Positions 1 to 6,981 of a stretch of DNA of 22,613 nucleotides are shown one piece after another. The notes beneath the pieces were generated by a model, which searched no databases, was not told the origin of the DNA, and worked only from the letters and a program-made list of their open reading frames with translations. A program made the translations under genes and the position numbers. Origin of the DNA: PSRI01 sp041484195 (GTDB lineage: Bacteria > Bacteroidota > Bacteroidia > Chitinophagales > Chitinophagaceae). Location of the stretch: positions 1 through 22,613 of the forward strand of contig JBGPHC010000047.1 of the NCBI GenBank assembly GCA_041484195.1, given 5' to 3'. Position 1 is the first letter of the stretch. Each line of letters starts with the position of its first letter.

Positions 1-360
1 ATTAATTTCAAAAACTTTCTTGTTTGTATCTCGCAAATACAATTCTAATATCATGCTCACTCCTCCTCTGAATTTGACATCTTTTCTCTTTTTAGTATAT
101 ATTAGATCTCGCTTAAAAGTAATAGATTGTCTTCCAAATCTTAAATAGTCAATTTGAACAATATCGTCTATAAATGTAATTTTAAAAATTTGTTTTGAGG
201 AAAGAAATTGGAAGAATATCAAAATGATTAATAGGATGCAAATCCATGATCCTATTGAAGTTTTGATAACACATATAGAAACGCCAATTAATGAGAGTAA
301 GATATACATCCCAATTGCTCTCATCAATTTTGTCTTGATAGTTATTTCTTTAATTGTCAT
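1..360 (-). CDS. Small predicted membrane protein, partial (C-terminus beyond left edge)
   Basis: The reading frame starts at ATG 360-358 and stays open for 120 codons to the left edge, so the end is missing. About residues 14-33 (start MRAIGMYILLSLIGVSICVI) and 37-53 (WICILLIILIFFQFLSS) form two hydrophobic segments. A soluble, basic part follows, with alternating beta-like stretches (VQIDYLRFGRQSITF, MILELYLRDTNKKVFEI). Two N-terminal helices followed by such a part resemble small bacterial PH-like membrane proteins, but I cannot name a family. Its start overlaps the stop of the upstream RHS tip gene by 11 bases, which implies translational coupling. In polymorphic toxin loci that position is typically held by an immunity gene; here this is inference from position only. 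The sequence is visibly richer in A and T than the right-hand operon. Confidence 0.62.
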   Translation of the reverse strand, partial: MTIKEITIKTKLMRAIGMYILLSLIGVSICVIKTSIGSWICILLIILIFFQFLSSKQIFKITFIDDIVQIDYLRFGRQSITFKRDLIYTKKRKDVKFRGGVSMILELYLRDTNKKVFEIN

Positions 361-1423
361 TAATTTTTGCGGTTACATGATTTGCATATTTAATTGTCTG
401 TCCTGTTTGTATTTTATCAGGATCCGAGATACCATTTTGTTTAATTAAAGCATCTACAGTAGTATTTAACTTTTTGGCAATGGATATTAGGTTATCTCCT
501 TTTTTAGCAGTGTAGGATATTTGATAATCTAAATTTTGAAATCCTAAGAGGCGGCCATTACCATTAGTTACAAAATCATTAACCAAATTAACTGACTCTA
601 GCACAGCTCCCGAAACATTGAGAGTCTGATCTATTGCACCTAAAGCATTTAATATAGTTGAATTATTGGAAAAAGCGGAATACGCACTTACAAGCCCAAA
701 CCCATCTTGCATTAGTGCTCTAAGACCATTACTCGTCGCCACAGTCGGACCCAACGAACTTATGGCATCAACAAATGGCGCATATTTGAAATTGCTTCCA
801 TAAGCAATTAAACCTGGGATTGTTGAGGAATTATGTAAGAATTCATTTGATTCCAAATTGCTTGTTAAGGCTTCAGTCATCTGCGAAACACCAATTCCAG
901 TTTCGCCCAGAGAAAGCTGCAACGCGATTGCGCCACCCAATGGTGCACCGGCACCATCACTTCCGCTTATATAAGCAACCGAAGAGATAGTACCCACCAG
1001 TCCAAATGTTGTATTTATCAGCCCGTTAGTAAACTTACCGGCACGCGAATGGCTCCACTTTTCGTTGACATAGTTTAAAGAATTTGCTACACTACTTTGA
1101 AGCAATTGACCTGGTGTTCGAGGTTTGTATGGAGAAATGAAGGGAATTAATGGAATTCTAATTCCTCCTGAAGTGGATTGCTCCTCCATTCCATCTAGGT
1201 CCGTCGCCCAAATAGGCTTGTTTCCGGCAAATTGATAGGGCGAATACCATGGAAAATCTTTAAATAATGGATCTGTCGACAAAAATCTTCCTATTCGCGA
1301 ATTATACACTCTCGCCCCATAATCATACCCATTCCCTTCTCCATAGTCTTCCCAATCTTTCTCCTTCCCATTAAACCCATACCTGAAACTCCCCGCGTTG
1401 GAGTAGCGGTTCACCATTTCCAT
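350..1423 (-). CDS. RHS-core tip protein with variable region and C-terminal LysM domain
   Basis: A 357-residue protein. Residues 1-80 match the end of the Bacteroidota RHS-associated core, with landmarks FRYGFNGKEKD, YDYGARVYNSRIGRFLSTDP and YSPYQFAGNKPIWATDLDG. The sequence after DLDG, where RHS proteins switch to a variable C-terminal domain, is a Gly/Ala/Ser-rich, fairly hydrophobic region (about 90-300). Residues 304-347 form a LysM domain (YTAKKGDNLISIAKKLNTTV, then NGISDPDKIQTGQTIKY), a peptidoglycan- or chitin-binding module. The usual long YD-repeat shell is absent and there is no signal peptide. RHS-like residues (RYTSFGM) continue upstream of the ATG in the same frame, with a stop codon (1459-1457) 11 codons before it. 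The gene is therefore probably a truncated or displaced RHS tip, either an orphan toxin cassette or a remnant. No catalytic toxin motif is recognised. Confidence 0.8.
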   Translation of the reverse strand: MEMVNRYSNAGSFRYGFNGKEKDWEDYGEGNGYDYGARVYNSRIGRFLSTDPLFKDFPWYSPYQFAGNKPIWATDLDGMEEQSTSGGIRIPLIPFISPYKPRTPGQLLQSSVANSLNYVNEKWSHSRAGKFTNGLINTTFGLVGTISSVAYISGSDGAGAPLGGAIALQLSLGETGIGVSQMTEALTSNLESNEFLHNSSTIPGLIAYGSNFKYAPFVDAISSLGPTVATSNGLRALMQDGFGLVSAYSAFSNNSTILNALGAIDQTLNVSGAVLESVNLVNDFVTNGNGRLLGFQNLDYQISYTAKKGDNLISIAKKLNTTVDALIKQNGISDPDKIQTGQTIKYANHVTAKINDN

Positions 1424-1456
1424 CCCGAACGAAGTGTAACGAATTCTACCAAAACC
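1424..1456 (-). pseudogene. In-frame RHS homology upstream of the tip start (truncation scar)
   Basis: Reading leftwards from the stop codon at 1459-1457, the codons give GFGRIRYTSFG and run directly into the annotated ATG. RYTSFGMEM matches the 'YYPFGM' segment that precedes the NGKEKD motif in Bacteroidota RHS proteins. RHS homology thus begins upstream of any usable start and breaks between about 1441 and 1456. This is expected if a larger RHS gene lost its 5' part or if only its 3' tip was copied here. Confidence 0.55.
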
Positions 1457-1562
1457 CTAGCTGGATTTAACTCTTCAAAGAACTTTCTGTATCTAAAATA
1501 TTGCAAATAATGCATTTTCCTGCAAATTTTCATCCATACTTAGCACATTAAAAACTCACTAT

Positions 1563-2657
1563 ATGAAAAATAAACAATCACGGAAAATTAAGGAATTGCC
1601 CTTTCTGGACCTTTTCGATAAGTTCATTGAAGACAGCATAAGGAAAAGGAGAATTCAACCCAATGGAAAAGCACTTTGCAGTAGAACGATCGCAACCTAT
1701 GGCTATACTGCAAAATTGATTCGGGAATTTGTCCTTGCGTGTAATTTCTATCTGCGGCTGAAACAAGTGAGCCATTTGAGCTTACGCGAACTAAGAGCCG
1801 AAAGAAATTACTGGAAAAAATTCTACAGGAAATTTACAGATTATTTATACGGCAAACGGGGCTTTTATGACAATTACGTGGGGCATATCATCAAAAATTT
1901 GAAAGTGTTCTTCAGTTATCTTAATAAAGACCTACTCTTGGATGTTGGCGCGTTTTATAAGTCTTTCTATGTCCGAAAAGAAGAGATTGCAATCGTGGTG
2001 CTCATGCCCGAAGAACTGAATTTCCTTATTTATGACAAAGCATTCGAACTAAGCCTGACTCCCACTTTACAGCGCACTAAAGATATTTTTGTATTTGGTT
2101 GCACAGTGGCTCTACGCGTATCGGATCTATTGAATCTTTACAAAACTAATCTCCGTATAGTAAATGATCGGCATTATCTGGTTGTCCGATCTAAAAAGAA
2201 AGGTACTTCTACTCAGGTTTGTTTGCCGGAATATGCTGTTGAAATCATCAAAAAATATCAAGGTAAATACAATACACTGCTTCCCCCAATTCATAAAGTC
2301 AACCTCAATCTCAACCTAAAGGGATTGATGGAAAGGGCCGGATTCACTCAACCCTTGACGAAAATCAGGGAGCGTCGCGGCATGCCTGTTGAAATTAACA
2401 GGAAGCGATGTACAATCCGAAATTACAGATTTTGCGACCTGGTATCAACCCATACAATGAGGCGAACAGCTATCACTACCATGCTATGCCTGGGAATGCC
2501 AGAAATCCTCGTGAGGACTATTAGTGGGCATACTCCGGCAAGTAAGGAATTTTTCAGGTATGTAATGCTGGCACAGAGTTACCAGGACAGAGAGACCTCA
2601 AAAATGTTTGAAAAGCTTAAGACCGTTACTCTGCAGTGCAGGTGGCAAGAGAAATGA
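1563..2657 (+). CDS. Tyrosine recombinase/integrase
   Basis: A 364-residue phage-integrase-family site-specific recombinase, which would cut and rejoin DNA through a covalent 3'-phosphotyrosine. The N-terminal part (about 10-130) is basic and helical, like the SAM-like core-binding domain of Bacteroidota integrases. The catalytic domain (about 150-350) shows the full set: R185 in TVALRVSDLL, a Lys in the beta-hairpin RSKKKGT (about 211-213), H297-x-x-R300 in THTMRRT, H323 in SGHT and the nucleophile Y333 in FFRYVML, 10 residues after H323. Length and motifs are intact, so the enzyme is probably active. It is divergent from the RHS tip gene with about 100 bases between them. No excisionase or other mobile-element gene lies nearby in the window, so it could be a solitary genomic recombinase or the edge of a decayed element. 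No attachment site could be identified. Confidence 0.93.
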   Translation: MKNKQSRKIKELPFLDLFDKFIEDSIRKRRIQPNGKALCSRTIATYGYTAKLIREFVLACNFYLRLKQVSHLSLRELRAERNYWKKFYRKFTDYLYGKRGFYDNYVGHIIKNLKVFFSYLNKDLLLDVGAFYKSFYVRKEEIAIVVLMPEELNFLIYDKAFELSLTPTLQRTKDIFVFGCTVALRVSDLLNLYKTNLRIVNDRHYLVVRSKKKGTSTQVCLPEYAVEIIKKYQGKYNTLLPPIHKVNLNLNLKGLMERAGFTQPLTKIRERRGMPVEINRKRCTIRNYRFCDLVSTHTMRRTAITTMLCLGMPEILVRTISGHTPASKEFFRYVMLAQSYQDRETSKMFEKLKTVTLQCRWQEK

Positions 2658-3150
2658 ATTTTTGATTCCTCAAAACAGTTTCAAATTTTTCTCTTTTCTT
2701 GATAATTCGAGATTGGGCGGGTAAGTTGAAAACAATGTGAAACTTTTACCAGCGGGTGCAGATTCTCTAGCGCATCAGCCATGCTATTCTAGAATCTTGA
2801 CCTCAATCAGGGTGGGAATTCGCGAAATAATCCTGGACAAACCATCGCACGACTTTCCACCTGATCCAGACTTAAAGGCTAACTGAAACAAAAGGCGACA
2901 GGCCGGGCCCTAGAATTATTCATTTAGCATCCTCAAATTCATAAATGAAATTTCGCCTACTCTATTCTTGTAATTCGAATTTAGCATTCCATTTCTTTTC
3001 AAATACGAAGGGGGAAAGCATAATTCATCCTCCCACCTAATGGAATTTGAAGTTCAAAAGCATTTTCAAAATAAATATAGAGCACTCGAGCAATACCGTA
3101 TGAAATATTTATATGGAAACACTTAATTCCAATAATTGTTTTTGTATATC

Positions 3151-3203
3151 AATGAAAAATAATTACAAACTTGATTGGTTTTTCTATGAATAATGAAAAA
3201 TAA
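3151..3203. repeat. Two identical 12-mer direct repeats
   Basis: AATGAAAAATAA occurs at 3151-3162 and again at 3192-3203, 41 bases apart (close to four helical turns). Each copy is soon followed by TTAC. The sequence is AT-rich, so chance is quite possible. The position some 320-370 bases upstream of the operon start would suit a regulator-binding pair. Confidence 0.35.
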
Positions 3204-3350
3204 ATATTACGTTCATTTTAAGATTTCATTTTTTAGTTCATTTCTGTATCAAAGGATATAATCCTCTTCTTGTAACTCATCCCTGGAAAATTTTTTGTGA
3301 ATTGTCGTTACAGGAATGTTCGGTTCGGCATTTTTGGTATTGTCCCTTAA

Positions 3351-3373
3351 AGAATTTCCGATCTCGGAATTCT
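3351..3373. repeat. Near-perfect inverted repeat (dyad) upstream of the operon
   Basis: AGAATTTCCGA at 3351-3361 is followed by a two-base centre and TCGGAATTCT at 3364-3373. The arms are complementary over 10 pairs except for one extra T on the left. The tiny centre argues against an RNA hairpin terminator, and no T-run follows, so it looks more like a dimeric protein-binding site. It lies about 150 bases before the start of the outer-membrane protein gene. Confidence 0.4.
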
Positions 3374-3522
3374 AAAGGTCCTGATCATTAAAGATCTATT
3401 TCTTGTTCTGATTGCCTGAGTGATGCTTGGTCCATGCTAAGTAGATGCCATGCTTTGCTTTGGCACTTGAGAATGGTATGTAAATAAACACCCTGCAATT
3501 GAGCCCTAAACCAAAACCTAAC

Positions 3523-5802
3523 ATGCCTGTTGTAAGATTGGCATTTTCCCAAAGCTGTATGATTTTAGCAGCGGTGGTTTTTGTTTGTTGTTTATTGAGC
3601 TTTCATAATTCCGAGGCGCAACAAAAAGACCCGGGAGATAGCCTTACCTCATTATTAATTGCACCGTTTCATTTTGACAGCAGCCTCTTCAATACAGATA
3701 GTATCCTTAAGAAATTATCCTCTATGCCCAGCCATGAGCTGGAGCGGCTCATCACCAAAAAAATCGGGATACCACAGAAAGATTCATTGTCAAAAAAATT
3801 TTTATCAGGTCTTCCAAGGCTCCCGGACAAACCCCGAACAATCCTGAGGGTTGATGGTGGCTATATCAATTACAATTTCATGTACCGTTCCAGCGTGGAT
3901 ACTCCTTTCCTGGAAAATGATCTGGTACAACATCTCGTGAATGCAAGTGTTGATTTCACTCTGGTTGATAAGGTGCCTGTACGATTCATGTATTACGGAC
4001 GGCAAAGCAATTCGCCTTTTTTTAAGGACTATGGTGATTTTAGGATAGAATTTAATGCGCCTCAATTCAGGCAAAGGCGGCAGGAGGCGCTAAGAAAGCA
4101 ATTCCGGCAGGTAATGAAGCAGGTCAGGAATCCTGCCATCCCAAGGGTGATCGATGAATTATATGACCGTTCGACACAATTCAGCAGGTGGCTGAACCGT
4201 GTTGAGCTTATCAATATCCTGATCAAGTGCGAGGAATTGGTGGTTCACAGCAGTGAATTGCCTGATTCCACGAAGGAGAGGAATCCGGAATTGGCGGGGG
4301 CAAAGGAATTTATTCGCAAGTATTACGAAAAGAAAAAAGAATTGGATCAAGCACAACAGTCCATTGACTCACTTACGAAGGTCTATGTGGACGGCTCAAA
4401 AAAAGTTCAGCAGTTAGAGCAAGTTTTTAATAACAATCTAAATGGACCGAGGGGCTTATCTGTAATTCAGAGCGCTGTGAATGACGCTGATATCCATGAT
4501 AAAAGACTCGACCGAATGCTGCGCACTTTGTATGCTGTCAGAACATTTGCAGTGGGAAGAACCCTGCCGAATATGAGCAACCTGTCTGTAAAAAATGTTA
4601 ATGTAAACGGATTAAATTTTGAATACAATGCCGGCAATATCTACGCGGCAGTATCTGCAGGAAATATTGATTTCAGAGTTAGAGATTATGTTTACGGCAA
4701 TCAAAAAAGAGTTCCCCAATATGTATATGCCGCCAGCCTTGGTTATGGATTGAAAGAAGGGAATCATTTCATTGTTACTGGCTATGGTGGGAAAAAGCAA
4801 ATCATTTCCAATCTCAATGGCGGAGAGGCTTCACGGCTATATGGGTTGACCCTGGAATCTCAATTAGTGATCCACAATAATATCAGGCTAACAGCCGAAG
4901 TAGCTCAATCTTCCAGCCCCGTTTATAAATCATCGCCTGCATCAAATGGCAAACCTCAGTTCCGAATTAATGATAAAACGAATAAGGCATATTTCGTGCA
5001 ATTTTATTCCTATCTGTCAAGATCCCAAACGAGACTTGAGGGAACATATCAATATGCCGGGATCAATTTTCAGAATTTTACCAATTACCGGGGTAACGCA
5101 AATAACAGGAGCTGGTATGCAAGGATAGATCAATATCTATGGAAAAGACAATTCCACATTATCATGTCGGCAAGAAAAAATGATTTCAGCAATCCGTTGA
5201 TCGTCCAAAATTATAGCAGCAACACCGTTTTCAAAACATTGTCGGCTACCTTCAGAAAGAGGCATTGGCCAACCATATCGTTAGGATATACTCCTTCTTC
5301 TCAATACACTGTTATAGATCGGCAAGTGTACGAAAACAAGTATCAGACCTTAACTATTAATCTGAATCACCTGTATAAGTTTGGAGAAGCAACTTTTGTG
5401 ACGGCATTCACCTATAACAGGTTTTTTAACAAAAGTAATGACTCGGCATTCCTTTACTACAATGCCAATAATTTTTACGTTTACCAGCAGATCATGTTTA
5501 CGGGCTATACTGCTATGATTGGCTATTCAAGGACTGTCAACGCGCAGTATGCTCTGGATATAATGGAAGCCGGGATTAACATGAATCTTTTTAAGCAAAA
5601 TACCCTCGGATTCGGAACCAAAATCAACCGCTTTGGGAATAATGAAGTCCGACTTGGTTTTTATGTGAACGGAAGATGGCATGTTAACCACCTGGGGGAT
5701 ATTAACCTTTGGTATGAGAAAGGATACTTGCCGGGGTATCAACGATTATTGGTCAAAAATGAGTGGCTTACTCTCGGGTTCATTCGGTATTTCAAATTAT
5801 AA
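3523..5802 (+). CDS. Predicted outer-membrane beta-barrel protein with helical insertion
   Basis: I chose ATG 3523 (759 residues) over the in-frame TTG at 3499 because it gives a compact signal peptide: VVRL, a hydrophobic core MILAAVVFVCCLLSF, and cleavage near SEA/QQ (about 31). After a short leader, residues about 107-182 alternate like membrane strands (VDGGYINYNFMYR, VPVRFMYYGRQ). Residues about 183-345 are helical and charged, with a coiled-coil-like run (YYEKKKELDQAQQSIDSLTK) near 267-286. From about 360 to the end there are many aromatic amphipathic strands, and the chain ends LGFIRYFKL, an aromatic-rich terminus typical of barrels. I do not recognise a named family. It is first of five co-directional genes, 9 bases ahead of the next. 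Role as anchor or export pore for the downstream RHS proteins is inference. Confidence 0.8.
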   Translation: MPVVRLAFSQSCMILAAVVFVCCLLSFHNSEAQQKDPGDSLTSLLIAPFHFDSSLFNTDSILKKLSSMPSHELERLITKKIGIPQKDSLSKKFLSGLPRLPDKPRTILRVDGGYINYNFMYRSSVDTPFLENDLVQHLVNASVDFTLVDKVPVRFMYYGRQSNSPFFKDYGDFRIEFNAPQFRQRRQEALRKQFRQVMKQVRNPAIPRVIDELYDRSTQFSRWLNRVELINILIKCEELVVHSSELPDSTKERNPELAGAKEFIRKYYEKKKELDQAQQSIDSLTKVYVDGSKKVQQLEQVFNNNLNGPRGLSVIQSAVNDADIHDKRLDRMLRTLYAVRTFAVGRTLPNMSNLSVKNVNVNGLNFEYNAGNIYAAVSAGNIDFRVRDYVYGNQKRVPQYVYAASLGYGLKEGNHFIVTGYGGKKQIISNLNGGEASRLYGLTLESQLVIHNNIRLTAEVAQSSSPVYKSSPASNGKPQFRINDKTNKAYFVQFYSYLSRSQTRLEGTYQYAGINFQNFTNYRGNANNRSWYARIDQYLWKRQFHIIMSARKNDFSNPLIVQNYSSNTVFKTLSATFRKRHWPTISLGYTPSSQYTVIDRQVYENKYQTLTINLNHLYKFGEATFVTAFTYNRFFNKSNDSAFLYYNANNFYVYQQIMFTGYTAMIGYSRTVNAQYALDIMEAGINMNLFKQNTLGFGTKINRFGNNEVRLGFYVNGRWHVNHLGDINLWYEKGYLPGYQRLLVKNEWLTLGFIRYFKL

Positions 5803-5811
5803 ACTGCATTT

Positions 5812-6927
5812 ATGAAGCGGATGATTTTTTCAGGAATGTTTTTGATCAGTCTTTCAGTAAAGTGCCAAGTGATCATGAACCTGCAATTGCCACCCGTTGG
5901 ATTGGTGCAGAAAGATCAATTGTGGAATATGTTGATCACCAATACGGGGAATTCATCGGTTACAGTACATATTGAGCTAATGATGACGGATGTGGCAACG
6001 GCGCAACAGGTATTGGGCGCGGTTTCCAAAACCTTTTTCCTTTCACCGGGGTCAGTGCAGTACAATTCAGGAAGCCTGAACCCAATTCAATATAATATTT
6101 TATCCAGTAGTTATAATATCGATCCGGGACCTGGCGGGTTTTTACCTGTAGGAAACTTTTCGCTGTGTTATACGGTATTGCTTCACAATGTGGACGCGGT
6201 TGAAAGAATTACCGAAGATTGCGAAACGGTTTATATCGAGCCATTGAGTCCGCCTCAATTAGTTTACCCATGGGATGAAACAGCGGTTGAATCGAAACTG
6301 CCTACGTTTAGCTGGCTGCCCCCTTCCCCAGTCAGCTTCTTCACCAATTTGAGATATGATTTTGATATTGTCGAGATATTTCCTGGTCAATCGGCGGTGG
6401 ACGCCATACAACAAAACATTCCGGTTCTTCATCAGCCCGATTTGATCTCCACCAGTTTATTATATCCTGCTTCAGCCCAGGGGTTGGATTCCAGTAAGAC
6501 CTATGCCTGGCGAATCACTGCCAAAAGCAATGGCACCGTGGTCTCAACCAGCGAAACCTGGTCATTCGCAGTGAAGCAGTATCAGAAAATTACAGGACTC
6601 AGTTCGAGTGGGCTTCCTTTTGCCAGGTTGTCAAAAGACGATGAGCCAGGTTATACTACCCAAGTCAATAGCCTGAAGTTTGAATACTTCAATGAACTGA
6701 GGGACAGTACATGGAATATAACGGTAAATGATTTAAGCATACCGGGAACGGCGGCAGTTGAAATCAGGTGGGATACAATACCAATGCAAAAGGGCCAAAA
6801 CCTGGTGACTCTAAAGCTCACGGATCTGTCGGCATTTGCAGATAAGCATTTGTATTACCTGGAGCTGAGGAATTCGAGGAATGAAATATGGAAATTAAAA
6901 TTTGAATTCAGGAAGAATGATGAGTGA
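5812..6927 (+). CDS. Exported protein with Ig/fibronectin-III-like domains
   Basis: A 371-residue protein with a short signal peptide (KRMIFSGMFLISLSVKCQ); a cysteine sits at the end of the hydrophobic core but no clear lipobox is present. Residues about 20-135 are beta-rich (ITNTGNSSVTVHIELMMTDV, LPVGNFSLCYTVLL) and recall the Ig-like or TANFOR-type extracellular domains of Bacteroidota. Residues about 147-255 look like a fibronectin type III module: PPQLVYPWDE, then PTFSWLPPSP, ending KTYAWRITAKSNGTVVSTSE and WSFAV. The last 100 residues form another beta-rich segment without a name. The start is 9 bases after the barrel gene's stop, so the two are almost certainly co-transcribed and probably act together at the outer membrane. 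No enzymatic motif was seen. A structural or adaptor role is inferred. Confidence 0.75.
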   Translation: MKRMIFSGMFLISLSVKCQVIMNLQLPPVGLVQKDQLWNMLITNTGNSSVTVHIELMMTDVATAQQVLGAVSKTFFLSPGSVQYNSGSLNPIQYNILSSSYNIDPGPGGFLPVGNFSLCYTVLLHNVDAVERITEDCETVYIEPLSPPQLVYPWDETAVESKLPTFSWLPPSPVSFFTNLRYDFDIVEIFPGQSAVDAIQQNIPVLHQPDLISTSLLYPASAQGLDSSKTYAWRITAKSNGTVVSTSETWSFAVKQYQKITGLSSSGLPFARLSKDDEPGYTTQVNSLKFEYFNELRDSTWNITVNDLSIPGTAAVEIRWDTIPMQKGQNLVTLKLTDLSAFADKHLYYLELRNSRNEIWKLKFEFRKNDE

Positions 6928-6981
6928 TGCCGCGAAAATAAGCATAAGCACTAATTGATCATATTAACCTATTAGCATCAT

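Larger units (their letters stand above)
2658..3522. other. Long AT-rich intergenic region
   Basis: About 865 bases without a convincing gene. Stop codons are frequent in all frames; the longest frame I followed (2737-2886, GTG start, 50 codons) has no recognisable features. The stretch 3100-3250 is very AT-rich. The region probably holds the promoter of the five-gene operon that starts at 3523, but no clear Bacteroidota promoter (TTTG with TAnnTTTG about 19 bases later) was found. TTTG at 3459-3462 followed 18 bases later by TAAATAAA is only a weak partial match. No tRNA or terminator hairpin with a T-run was seen. Confidence 0.6.

Noticed and set aside
224..448. Open frame of 74 codons on the plus strand with hydrophobic residues
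   Set aside because: It is antisense to the coupled minus-strand gene pair, whose LysM end and overlap layout are better supported.
2737..2886. 50-codon GTG-started frame in the intergenic region
   Set aside because: It has no ribosome site, no hydrophobic or domain pattern, and an ordinary length for chance.
3446..3465. TGCCA...TGGCA hairpin before the operon
   Set aside because: It has only five pairs with a ten-base loop and no T-run; too weak to call a terminator or operator.
3499..3522. TTG start for the barrel gene
   Set aside because: It would add eight residues ahead of an otherwise standard signal peptide; ATG 3523 is more likely.
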